A stretch of DNA of 64,000 bases from Perkinsus olseni (taxonomy: Eukaryota; Perkinsozoa; Perkinsida): NCBI GenBank assembly GCA_013115125.1, contig JABANN010000051.1, forward strand, positions 1 to 64,000. Reading direction: 5' to 3'. The notes under the pieces were generated by a model. The model was not told where the DNA came from. It saw only the letters and a program-made list of their open reading frames with translations, and did no database searches. Positions 46,113 to 63,115 of the stretch are shown in pieces. The translations under genes and the position numbers were made by a program. Each line of letters begins with the position of its first letter. Within the stretch, counting starts at the first letter, position 1.

Positions 46113-46270
46113 CGTAATCGATTAAAAACAGTCGGAGGTAAACTCCTATACAATCAACATGAAACTACATGAAGTCGATTCTCTCGCCTACTGTGACACA
46201 CTCTCCAACACAAAGCCAGGGAAGCAGAAAAATATGCTGAACAACAAGGACAATATACTCTTGGGGGTAC

Positions 46271-48626
46271 TCAATCAACAACATTGTACATATAGCCAGC
46301 TAGACGATAGCGTATGAAGAAGGCACAGAGGCTCCATAGACACTGTATCTGAGAACGTTGAGCGAATATCATAGAGTGATAGCTACGTATCCAAGGTCGA
46401 AGCTTGCACAAGACGGAAATATGCAGCCAGTAACGAGAAGGTGCTGTACAACCCGAAAACACATGAATAATGCAATAATCGACGTCAAACGAATCGGTCG
46501 GGCGTGCCCCCCCGCGTCTGGATTGTCGAGGTATGCTGCTCACCGAAAGCAATATCCGATTCAGGCTGTCTTCATGTGTGTCTCCCTTCAACCACAAGAC
46601 CAAGTTTATCAACGTCAAGTTCTGTACTCGGACCTCGCCCTTCTCGTTCGTCTCTACCTTGGCCAGGCGAAGCGATCGTATAACCGCCAACGTCAGCCGA
46701 CCTGCAACGAGCAGCCCAACGGATGGCAACTTATCCGCCATCTCCAAAGGTACCTGCGGGCTTGAGGTCCTTGGTAGGGGCGAACCAGGGAGTGTAGCTG
46801 ACGCTTAGCATGTCCGTCTTAGGATCGTAGTGTGGCAACCGGTGACGAGGACACGGTATGAGCTTGAAAAGCTGAGGCACTGAGTATCTATTGGACGACC
46901 AAACCGTTGCGGCAGGATCCGCCGCCTTCCCATTACAAAAAGTTGAATATTTGTGGCCCGAAAAACAGCAGGGTCTGAGATGACAACGATGTGAGCGGAA
47001 TAAATCACCCCGACCTTCACTGACCGTTTTAGAGCACTGCCCAAGAATTCCACTGGCAGCCAGTGTCATGCCAGCAAGGTAGCAGTAGGTGTCCCCTACG
47101 AAGGCCACAGCCGGGTACATATTGGCGACCATCAGCGGGAAGGAGGCTGAGAAGGCAGGCGATGAAGATATGGGCTGGGTCGTCGGTGTACCTCCAACGA
47201 AAGGGAGTAGCAGGTAGAGGCTCATGAGGTGACTCTCATAGGGTGGCCAGGTGGCTGCCTGCTGGGCATGCCTGTACAGCTGCAGGAGGTCGTTGAGTAT
47301 GAGGGATATTGCCAGTACCATAGATTGCCCAACTTCCAGACCATTGATACCTATCATGTAAGGCGTCACCCAGACAAGGTAGTTCCATCGGAGAGCCCTG
47401 GTACTATGCCAGCCCTAGCAACGACCTCCGAGCGTACCGTTCCTTCGCCACCTCGGAGCACGATACTATCAATTATCATTGCAATGAGTACTCTCATGCC
47501 AACAACCCCCCTCGGCACGGCTAACCAGCCCCCTCCTCCTCCCTCCACACTACCTGCTAGTATGTTGATGGCGTTAGTGCAGAAGACAGACAGCAAAGAC
47601 AGGAATACGTAGTAGAGCACGCCAATATCAATGGCCCCATGGCCTCCCCTAACAAACGCAGACCGTCCCCAGCACAACAGCCGCGTGTACCGTTCCCTAC
47701 GGCAGATATGGCCGCATAAAGTCGGGTAGCAGGACCCAAGTGTTGCCGATTGATGAGTAATAGACCAGCAACAGGGGTAGCGTCGCGACTGAGAACGCGA
47801 TTGAGGTAACCACGGTAATGGCAGGTAGTCACTACCGGTGGGTATGATGAGCTTGATACGCCAAGGCAAGTCCAAGACGTTATCCGCAAAACCGAGGAAG
47901 CACATGGCGTTGATGGAGAGGAGGGAGCCCATGAAGAGGCCTGAAAGAAGGATGGTGATGCCAAGGAACCCACACAAACAGCTCTGTGTCGCCCGAACGG
48001 ACATCTCCCAACGAGAGCCTCAGCCGATCGGCACTGGATTACGTGTCCTCTACTAGTCGTTAGGCGAATTTGCCTAAAGTGGTAAATTCTGTTGAATTAC
48101 TTTACAAAACCAACCTGAACCCGAAGGACTAATCCAGAATCTCTGTCGCACGACACTGGGACGCGGCACGTCCTGAGCTGTGCCACCCAAATCCGGTGCT
48201 AGGTATCCCCTCCCCCATACTACTGGCCTTCCTCTGACTCATTAACTCAGCCTCATCCATCGGTATGCCTTGCGGTGAGGAGCACATCATGTGGAATGGT
48301 AAGAACAGTGAGAGGGCTAGACAGTAGACGGCGCCAACGCAGACACCAGCCGCCTCCGGTATCTATTAAATACGCAGTTCGACTGCACGAGCTTTTTGTA
48401 TCAAGCATGCTCCGACCTCAGGATGCCCTTTCTTGTTGAGGTCTTTCCCACAAATGCCGGCCCTCCGGAGAGAATCCAATGTCGAGGGAAGCGTCCGGTT
48501 GGCTATGATACCTCGTCGAAACAGCGCTGCTACTGTCACGCATCCGAGCGCGGTGAGCCAGAATCAACCTAAGATGCGCGTCCCAGGAGTACAAGCTAAT
48601 GCAGCCAATGCAATCGATGCCATCAT
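46271..48626 (-). CDS. ALG7: UDP-GlcNAc:dolichyl-phosphate GlcNAc-1-phosphotransferase (ALG7/DPAGT1)
   Basis: Multi-pass ER enzyme that starts N-glycan precursor synthesis, the tunicamycin target. Segments match the family in order: RRAGICGKDLNKKGHPE; IPEAAGVCVGAVYCLALSLF; the catalytic MCFLGFADNVLDLPWRIKL with its Asp residues; GVLYYVFLSLLSVFCTNAIN with ILAG; after an intron GINGLEVGQSMVLAISLILN; NMYPAVAFVGDTYCYLAGMT; VPQLFKLIPCPRHRLPHYDP; KTDMLSVSY; VQNLTLINLVLWLKG; and the C-terminus FFIRYRLAGYMYNVVD. The stop is at 46271. The start is approximate: MMASIALAALACTPGTRIL from 48626 fits a first membrane helix, but a junction near 48570 is unresolved. It lies 159 bp upstream of the VHS-WW start on the same strand. 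Together with the GT17 gene it indicates an active N-glycosylation pathway. Confidence 0.92.
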
Positions 48627-48739
48627 CTCGGTGCCACATTGTATGCCAGATGCCGGTACTGCCGCACATAGAACCTGTGAAGTCACAACTATCAACTATC
48701 CGGTAGACACTATTGCCCAATTCTTTGCAGCACCGTGAG

Positions 48740-49789
48740 TCAACGCGTATTGATTAAAGCATTTAACTGCCTTCAAAAGCAAAACTAGATCTCCGACTGT
48801 CGACCAAGGAGATCGAAGTGAACGGTGCTATCTCTTAGGTCAACGACATTACAAGCACTCCTCCGCGGGAGCTGAAAAGGATGGTATTTACTACGGCCAG
48901 CTTTGCGGGATACCGTTGCAAGAGTTCTCGCTGCCAGCGTCTCTTAATAATCCAGTGAAAACAAGCTCTTACTTTTTCTCAAAGGTGCCAAAGATTCAAG
49001 GACCGCCGTAAAGCGCGTAGACGACTAATGCTCACTGGGAGCGTAAGCTGTTGGCTGCATTATAACCCTTAGCTACTACGCCGTAGTAACTACGGTCGTA
49101 CGGCAGATAATTCCATCGAGCTCCGCTTGTTTTTATCATCGCTTTTACGACACGTGTCAAGCCTGGTAATAATACCGTCAATTCCAGCTTCCTCACACCA
49201 GAAGCAGCCAGGAGAGGCGTACCGCTACCAACCGAGAAACGATGGAGTGTGAGCCCTTCCCTTTAGTACTCCGGCAACTGCTATCACCGCTATCTGAGCC
49301 GATCTTCCTAGGGGCGGTGATGAGGACATCAAAGACTCGACTCCAACTTGTTGACGACTAAGGTAACTGTGCTTTTGGACGAGATCACAATAAAACGTCG
49401 CGCGCCACGAAATTCCACGAGCGCTGACGCAGGATTCTATTGACCAATACTAGTTGGCCAACATTACGGTTGAATTGAATGAGCTGAGGCAATCATGTGA
49501 AGTACGAGTCACTAGGCGGACATGTACTGAGCCCGGGGGTTGGGCATGGGCGATTCGTTGGGAAGATGACTGGTCGGTGCGAGGTGGAGCGGGGATGCTC
49601 TCGATTTCCCGATCATCAAACTTGCCGACTGGTGGGTGTGTACCCTTGAGGACCACCGGAACGATTTCAGGAATATCGATTTGGTGGACTATCGTCGGTC
49701 ACTGCTGTGCTGGTCTGGTTCTGAGGACAACAGGCGGAAGAAGAGGTCAGTAGGGAGACGTCATACTGTATGGCAAGATGCTTAGTATC
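48740..49789. other. Intergenic stretch, no supported gene
   Basis: Short frames only (for example 49454-49753 on plus) without domains or splice support. Confidence 0.35.
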
Positions 49790-50260
49790 TTTCGAACAGG
49801 GTGATGCCGCCCTATTAATATTTACAGTAATATCTATTTATATGTCATCTTGCCAATGCAATATAAGATGCTGCAACTAATTATAGGCACCATTAATAAT
49901 AACCTAGGCTGGCGAACGAATTGCTAGTAACGAACGGAAGCTCAATTATCGAACTCATCGTGAGTTACTCGGCAGTATTAATAATAACCCAGCGTATGAT
50001 ATTAGATATGTTATAGTATTAATTATTGTATGCTGGGTTTATATAAATATAACAATATGGTGCCTTAATAACATATATTATACAATAGTTAATATTAGGG
50101 CTAATCAGACTCTCTTATTAGAAGGATCCCGTCGAAGTACCGCTAGATACTGAACTAAGATGCTACGGTATGGGTTTGCGAGACCCTTAGTATCCTCTAT
50201 TAGAATGACATATTACGGGTAGCTTGGGTTTTCATTGCCAGAATGCCATGCCAATCAGCG
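49790..50260. repeat. AT-rich island with inverted repeats
   Basis: Base composition turns sharply AT-rich compared with both sides. It contains a hairpin with 16-nt arms: 49986-50001 (aacccagcgtatgata) pairs with 50024-50039 (tattgtatgctgggtt), with one G-T pairing. Other partial palindromes are ggcaccattaat near 49887 and atggtgccttaat near 50060, and repeated taagatgct blocks. No open frame of note. Possible readings are a non-autonomous element, an insertion of organellar-like DNA, or a structural/replication element. Confidence 0.6.
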
Positions 50261-50933
50261 TTGCATCTTAATGGCACTTTTTATTCGTGTGCCCGTGTAC
50301 TGCCGAGAAGAGTATATTTGTCTTTCTGACCCTCCGAGCACCGAGAGCCGATAAGGTCCTATTGAAAAGGTGGCTGGAGAACTTCGTTTGGTGAGAATCC
50401 TGATAGCCGGGCCCTTCATATATGACAGCTGGCCTTTAGTCTTCGAGCGTAAGAGGGTTTGCCAAAGAATCGAGGGGTTCTGGGTCACTACCTGGCTGGA
50501 TACGCCATCTCATTCATAGTTCAGCTCTAGTCTGGGGGAACGTCGTCGGCATCTCCCATTCAATGAGGTGCTCTTGCTGTAACAGAAAGAACATCTGGGC
50601 AGCCAAGTGGTTCGAGAGCTAACCAGTGGGGGGACCTGAATCTGTCCGGTGTATGGCTGGGTGTCCTACTATGGACGCTCGGGGCCTCCAACATCCCAAG
50701 AAGGCGAGAGAAATGGCATGGTCGTACTGGGCTCGAGTGAGAAGAGCTCTGTTGCCAGTGTGCGGAATCCTGGTCACCCTGGCAGACCATAGCACAGCTG
50801 TCTCTTCTCTGAACGCCTCGCGTTCGCAGATCCCTTACACTCATTTGAGTTGGATTTGAGCATGAGCTTACGCTGAGGACGAGTCCAACTTCAGGCCCCT
50901 TTATCAATACCAATCGTGTTCCTCCGTTTTGAA

Positions 50934-56541
<5,608 letters not shown>

Positions 56542-56748
56542 ACCCGACACTGCGTTTTATATTCCTAATGAGTTTCAGAGAAGCGCAGCAAGCGTTGGGT
56601 TGTCATGAAGGGCTTTGGATGCGCACAACTCCCTCCGGAATCTAGCTGACGCTGGTCGCTCGCGCTCGGGTGTGTCGCTCGCCATGATCGTCCTCGCGGA
56701 GGAGATCTCAGACGCCCGACCCTTCACAGTCGTTCCGAGTCCGCCTGA

Positions 56749-58744
56749 ATGGCTGGAAGTCCGACGTTGGTGGAGTTGCTAGATTCCATCGTAGTGGAGT
56801 ATTGTGCTTGCAGAGGGCAGACGGATGAGGGTGTTCCCTCGGTAAATAAGAATAGGGTCTATCGGGCACTCCAGAGGGTCTACCGTCTGCTGCCAAAAAA
56901 CGCTAGCTTCGGCACTCCTGCTTGGACGCAAAGGGAGTCAGAGTGGCTGGCGGTGCTGCGGTGGTGGGGGTGCACCAGTCACCGTGAGACAGGCGAGAGC
57001 TCGGCCTTGAACACTGATGGCTCGACTAAGGAAAATGGAATAGACTGGGTCGATCGCTCTAGTCGACTACAGGCTGAGGCCCTACGGTAGGGCCTCTGGG
57101 GTGAGCCGCTTCCTGGCGGTGGTCACCGACGCTCAGGTGCTACACTGCAATGGTGCGGCATGCCAGCACGGCCCATGTCTCCCAAGCATGGCTTTTAGAC
57201 ACCCTCGACTGTCCCGGTCTGCTCACTCAGTGTAAGGGCTGGGATGGGTCGCGAGGACCCTAGCGACCGCTCTGCCAGGCACGAGTGGCAAGTCTCCGTA
57301 CGTCCGTCGGGCAGCGGTTCACGCCTGTGCGGCTACTCTACGTCACGAGCTCGAAGGGGGGAGCAAAACTGGTGGGAGAGCTTTGACGACTAAGAGCTGC
57401 AGTCGGGAGACGCTGAGGCTGCTGGCTGCTGCCAGGAGGTGAGGATCGCTAAGAGGCGAGTTGCTACAACGAATATCAGGTTGCTCGACAGTCGGGAGCT
57501 GCTAGATCGTCGCACGGCCATATCAGCTGGCTCTGAGCTTGCTAGTCTGTTGCCCCTGGTCTTCCCAGCACAGCAGGACGCCAGGCTTGGGAAGGTACGG
57601 ACAGGCTACGATGATGGGCACGCGTGCTCGCGGCTGCTGACCTCAGAGGGCAACCGTGGGCGTCGAGGTAGCGGAGGAGATCCGAGGTTTTGCACTGCGG
57701 CTCCTCACTAGCGAGTTCAAGTCGAGCGAAGATCGGCAGGCTGCTGCTCGGGCGAGCGCTGCTGTTGCCGCAAGCGCTCCCGCCGCGGCCGACCGAGATG
57801 GGGCACTTGACGAGGTCTTCAAGAGGGTCATGGAGAGGACTGATGACCCTGAGGACGACTCGGTGGGGCTGGTGGATGCTGCTCAGGCATGCTTACTCCT
57901 GGGTGGGGATACACAAGGACCCGCTGCTCGCTACTTGAGAGACTCCCTCGGCAGCCCTGACAAGGCAGTGAGGTGTCGGGCCTTCCTCGCTGCGACGCGG
58001 ACCCCTCAGCGAGTACCTTGCTTGGTGCCTGCTCTGGTCGAATATGCTACTTTGAGGGAGGCCGCTGCCCCCGTTCTGTTCGAGACCATTGCGAAGCATC
58101 TGACTTTTGAAACATTGACGGGCATTGACGCCTTGCTAGTCGCGCAAGCTGAGCATGCAGTGTCGCTCCGTCATGGCACGGTACCCGAGATTTGCGCTCA
58201 GCGGGGAGCGGTCTTGCCCGTAAGCGTCCGAGTGATTGATATTGAAGAGTCTCCGGCTGCATTGGTGAGGCTGGCCGTTCGGTTGGTGTCAGAGTGTCTT
58301 CGAGACGGACGATATCACGCGCTGCGCCTCCAGGCCCTCGACGAGCTCGCGAGGTGCAACAGCCCTCCGGAGGTCCTACTGGACCAGGCTTTACGGCCAA
58401 GCGAGGAACTACGCAACCCGAAGGATCGGTCGCTGGGCAAGGTTGCTATGGTGGCAGGCAGGGCCCTGGGGAGCGCCAAGGCTTCGTGCAACGTGAAGCG
58501 GCGATGCTCGTCCTTCTTACTGCGCATCCTAGAGAGGGTCTGGGAAGTATCAGGATATGTCGGCAACGTTGCCATGCGGGAGCTGAGGGAGGCCCCTAGA
58601 CACCAAGTAGACTGGCCTCGAGTGCGACAGGTTGTGGAAGCCGCCCTGGAGACGGCCCCGGCGGCTGAGGATGCAGCGGTGGCTAAGAAGGAGATTGCTT
58701 TGCAGAACTTTCTTGCCGTTATAGTTTCTCGTGAATTAGGTTGA
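56749..58744 (+). CDS. Alpha-helical repeat-like protein of unknown function
   Basis: Start at 56749 (MAGSPTLVELLDSIVVEYCA). Exon 1 runs to a GTAGGG donor near 57089 with helical segments (NRVYRALQRVYRLLPKN, SEWLAVLRWWG). Middle exons near 57440-57600 include TTNIRLLDSRELLDRRTAIS and AGSELASLLPLVFPAQQDAR. The last exon, about 57650-58744, is a long Ala/Leu/Arg-rich helical region (ALRLLTSEFKSSEDRQAAAR, ARYLRDSLGSPDKAVRCRAF, PCLVPALVEYATLREAAAPV, ALRLQALDELARCNSPPEVL), ending NFLAVIVSRELG. The pattern of paired amphipathic helices resembles HEAT/ARM solenoids, but no specific family was recognised. Confidence 0.55.
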
Positions 58745-60530
58745 CCTCGTAGCTGGTATTGGTCAATGCGTTGAGTTGACGTCCGTAGATGCCACTCGGT
58801 TTTTCTCTCCACTCCTCGTGAGGTTGGAAGCTTGTCACGCAACACGCTCAAGGTCTCTGGGTTTTTAGGAGCGTTGACGTGAGCGACAGCAGTTTTGGGT
58901 TCTCCTCCCGTCATGTCTCCTCTATCGCGGGAGGCAGCGTACTCGGGCATCACTCGATGGTACTCGGCCGACATACCGTGCAGAGGGAATAATCAGGGCG
59001 AGTGGCTCCCGAAGCCCTCCAGAGGACTCCACCGCTCGGAGACTGGGTGAGCCCTTTGTTCCGTACAGAAGATCTTAGGAGTCGTGGATGAATAACTCGG
59101 CTCAGCTCGATTCTGGTCATGTCATTGGTGAGAGTCATTCGCCATCAATACTCGTCTATCGGTCAGGTTCTTTAACGGTGTCAAGGAGACCATCAACCCC
59201 ATTGGTGTCTCGAAAGGTAATCAGCCCCGTTGTCTCTATTGCAAGGCTCGCCATCAGGGCACTGGTTCCTTCTGCCGCCGCCCAAGCCTCCAACCCCTGG
59301 GCCGGTCTTCGGACCAATCCCGCCTAAACCTCAGCCAAGAAGAAGCCTCTGGAAGAATTCTCTACAGCCTTTGGAGCCATTCAAAACCGTAGGGACCGAG
59401 CGTGGTAGAGGATGCCGATTGGGTTGCTCAATCTCAGCCCCGAAGCCTCGCCCGCTCTGGCTCTTGCCTGTCCTATTTCGGTCGTCGTACCAGAGGACAT
59501 CTCAACCCGGATACTGTCGCCCAAGCGCACCACAGGGCAGGGGGGCTGAGCACATGGAAAGCTAGGTGAGCCGCCGCTTAACAGAGTTGCCGTGGCTAAG
59601 TGTGTCCTCTCAGGCGATGGCACGTAACGTCCACGTCTTTACCAATAGCTTTAGTGTGAGGTGTTATCATCACTAGCAGAGTTGTTGTGTTTACATTAGT
59701 GAATCTTGGGGGCAGTTGTCTTCAACCCTCTCGGAGGTGGGGTCTATTGATCTTTCGGGCTGCCTCCCTGGACCTCTAATGCGCGAGGTAACAAAATAAA
59801 ATAGAAAACTCGGTCTGAAGAGGCAGAGGCAGAGAAGAGCTCGAACTTGCCCTGTTGCACACAGTTTGCGACGTCTCGAAGTAAAGCCGTCAGTGAACCC
59901 CGGCGACATGAGTGCCTACTCTCGCGGGCATAACTCAAACGCTCCTCTACGTACCCTCAAGGATTCTCGAGGCGCTTAAAACTTCGGACTGAGGTGTCGA
60001 CTGTCGAACTGCGACACCTCTACCTCCGGGTCACTTGCTTTGTAAAGAACCGAGTTTATTCTTGATACGATATCCTGTTGAAGAGATTTCCCTCGACGGT
60101 TTGGGTATCGTCAACGCGTCACTGGAACGAGCGGGAGTTGCGGTCACCGCAAAAACACGCACGCACGCACGCGCAGAGCGACCGTGACGCGAGACCAAGT
60201 GACTGACCAATTTCCTAGTACAGCGAACTAGTATGACTGTCTATGCAGGCTGTAAGAAGAGATAAGGCAAAGATGAGGGCACCATGCCATTACGACATTT
60301 CTACAAGTCACGTTCTCATGCCATGCACAATGCACGGGTTATGCGTACTCTACGCTTGCTTCCCGCCAGCGAATACTGCCTCGGATTTCTTGGCTAGTGG
60401 CCTCATTTTTGCGTTCCGCATTTTTTGGTCACAGACTGTGTAGACGGGAAGCTAACGTAGATTTTCGATTGTTGGAGACCCCTACGGTAAATCCCACCTG
60501 TCTGGCAGTGCAACCTCTCTTGCTCGATCG
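58745..60530. other. Stretch without a settled gene
   Basis: Plus-strand frames at 59088-59565 contain a Cys/His cluster (RCLYCKARHQGTGSFCR, about 59230-59280) that resembles a zinc knuckle, but it spans a possible GTAATC donor and no complete gene could be built. At 60155-60172 there is a short (CACG/CGCA)n run. The rest shows nothing recognisable. Confidence 0.3.
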
Positions 60531-62230
60531 ATGGCCTGCTTTGGAAGAAGGCACGCGCGGACGGCGTTCTTGCTCCTCACAGTCTCAACCGGACGAGGGT
60601 CCGCCACTGATGGAGGGCCGAGTGCAGTGAAGCGCCTTGCGGCCATTGTAAGTTCTCGAACGCCTTCCGGCTGGGAGAGTCGAAGTGGTCGGTCCTTGGA
60701 TGGAAGCTATGCAGCTAACGGTGAATGTTCAGGAGTCACTTGGGGATCGAAGAGTATAACCACCCTCACCTCTTCAATAGGTACTTTCTCGCCATGGGGC
60801 TCGGACCCCTACTAATTTATCGTTTTATCCCGTGGGCGATTACCCCTGGAAAGACATTCTGGTACTCTTAGAAGACACGAGGCTGGTTGCATGAATTTTG
60901 GGTTGATCTTTCCAGGCTCCAGGTGCCCTGACTAGTCTCGGGAAGGCCCAGATGCGCGTGATGGGGCACCGATACCGGTATATCTTCGAGGACCTCGCTA
61001 ACCAAAGGGTAGAGGTTTTCTCTTCTAGTAAAGAGAGAGCTCGGCTCAGCGCGGAGGCGTTTGTGGAAGGGTGAGTTCGTTACAAGTGCCCCGCTTCTTC
61101 TCTGTCATATCGACAGGACGTCCTTCAAATAAGTCAGGTTTCCAACGGAAGGCCCCGGCCTTTAATCTCGTCCGCTTGAACGGTGGAATTGACGAACTTC
61201 TAATTCACTAGTCCAAATTCCCATTAGAATGCTGGGCCCTCGCTAGCTAGTTTCCATCAGTGCCGACGATGAGCGGATGCCGGTGGTGATGGTGCAGATT
61301 TTTAGTGGTCTAAAGTGGCCACAGCGTGCAAGCCTTTCCTGATATAAGATGCGTTGGATTTCCAACTGTGAATGAGACTCGTTGTGTGGTTGCGCTTCAT
61401 AGGGCAGCACTGTACTGCTACCGTCCTGTGCAGTTTCTTCGACGGCAAAGAGGAAGCAGCAGCAGTGCAAGTCAAAGATGGCTCGCTCCGGCCTGACAGT
61501 CCAGAGTTGAAGAAGCTGTTGATTGAGAAGGAGCGAACCCCCGAATATGAAAGAAAAGCTCGGGGCGATTTTGCGCATCTCGTGGATGCGTTTTGCTTGA
61601 CGGAGATTGGACAGCTCAGAGAACTCGGGGATGTTATTATCTCCAACAAAGTGCATGACTTGCCTCTGCCCTTCACCGATCGAGCTGACGAGCTCGCGAA
61701 GGAGGTAAGAAGACTTGCGCTCGTCCTGCATATCAGCACGCTCTCGATTTCTCTCGCCATTCATCCCTAGGTACTCAGTGCACGCGAGTTGATAATGCAA
61801 ACGCGTTACCAAGGTCTAGATATCGGACGACTCGGTGCAGGGCGTCTCCTTCACTGGCTGGTTGCTACACTAACGGCTGTACCGAAGGGCCTCATCTTTC
61901 TGTCTGGCCACGATATCGATATATATTCCCTGCAGAGTGTAGGTCGGGGGAAGGGAGGTTCAGGCTTCACAATCTACGGCAGTCGGAGATCTTGAAGCGC
62001 GGTTGTTGCAAATTCTCGCCGTCAATCGTCATAACGTTTTCATACCCGGCTTCGCTGACGCGGTAGGGCTCGAGCTGTGGGCCTCGAGGAGCGACAGTGG
62101 GGCCCCGAGCTTGTGGGTAGGGTTTAGTACGCATCACTATTACGAAGGAAAAATCGATGCTGACGAGGACAGCGCGGGTGCTTTCGCTGAAGGTGCGCTT
62201 GGCTGTAGCTGGCTGTCGATGCTGGCATGA
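60531..62230 (+). CDS. Histidine acid phosphatase family protein
   Basis: Histidine acid phosphatases hydrolyse phosphate monoesters using an N-terminal RHG histidine and a C-terminal HD pair. Exons seen: a hydrophobic N-terminus from 60531 (MACFGRRHARTAFLLLTVST); APGALTSLGKAQMRVMGHRY then VEVFSSSKERARLSAEAFVE (60918-61070), matching the family's LTxxGxxQxxxLG and VxVxSSxxxRxxxSAxAFxxG; a charged middle exon (PDSPELKKLLIEKERTPEYE, about 61490); and GRLGAGRLLHWLVATLTAV with GLIFLSGHDIDIYSLQSV (61830-61940), which carries the HD signature. The last exon (QILAVNRHNVFIPGFADAVG, LELWASRSDSGAPSLWVGFS) ends at 62230. I could not find a clear RHGxRxP motif, so the first catalytic exon may be missed or altered. 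The gene start is provisional. Confidence 0.65.
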
Positions 62231-63115
62231 TAGGTATAAAAACTACTTTGGGAGATGCTGAGCCGAGTCCCTACGAGCTCTCAGCGAAGTTCGGCGAAGG
62301 AAATGTCGTATCTTTGGCTGACCTCAGTAGATATAGTCACTTGGTCCTCAACGAAGATCTGTGATGCCGTTAAACGACGCCTTGAACGATGTCTCAATGA
62401 AACTGAGTAGAATGACGGAGCTGAGGATAATCAGTTTTTTATGAACAGTGGTTATTCATCTGTTCGTTTTTTCGACTTTTCAATAGTTTTCTCGACTTCA
62501 AATTCATTGCTCAGCCCTTCATGAATTTTTAATCACTTCGTTTTATGGAACGATCATCGACGATCGACACGGTACTCGATGCTCGTAGGCAATCGCGTAG
62601 CTGACAAGTTTTTCTCTTCTACGGCACTTTACTTATGGTCAGAAATTGGCCAGAATGCCGATCATTCCCTCAGAGAAATTCCCTATTTCGATTAATAGAC
62701 ACTGGTGCTGCGTTCTCAGTGGTTGTGAACATCGGACGGTAACGACAGACGAAAGATGTCGCGGATCATCCGAGTCTACAGGTGTACTAGCTACCAACGC
62801 AAGGCTACCATAAAGCGTGTGTGATGTGAAATGCTCGGCGATTTGTCTGACCCGCCCTCCGACGGGAAAACGCTCTGCAGTGTAGAGTTGTGGCACTCCG
62901 AGGTGATTTGGTCGACCAGACGAGGGCCTTTCACTGATCGCCCTTTGAATGTCGTCTGCCCTCCCTCATGTGAGAGAGCTGCGAGACTGAGAACATCGTC
63001 GTCACTTGAAAGAATTTATCCGCCGAACCAGAAAGAAGTTGTGAGTGAGCACTCGCAGCAAATTCAAGATCATAGCGGTGTTGGGACAAAGCCACTAATG
63101 CTGCATGCAAGAACA
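62231..63115. other. Intergenic stretch, no supported gene
   Basis: Short frames on both strands without recognisable domains. It is the shared 3' region of the phosphatase-like gene (plus) and the SPRY/NHR-like gene (minus), which converge. Confidence 0.4.

Noticed and set aside
46140-46270. A promoter or bidirectional element between ALG7 and the VHS-WW gene
   Set aside because: Both genes are on the same strand and 159 bp apart; I see no motif that would support a specific regulatory call.
61243-61812. Minus-strand frames overlapping the phosphatase exon (189 and 152 codons)
   Set aside because: They lack domains. The plus strand has family motifs before and after, and its frame (ELKKLLIEKERTPEYE) shows normal protein composition.
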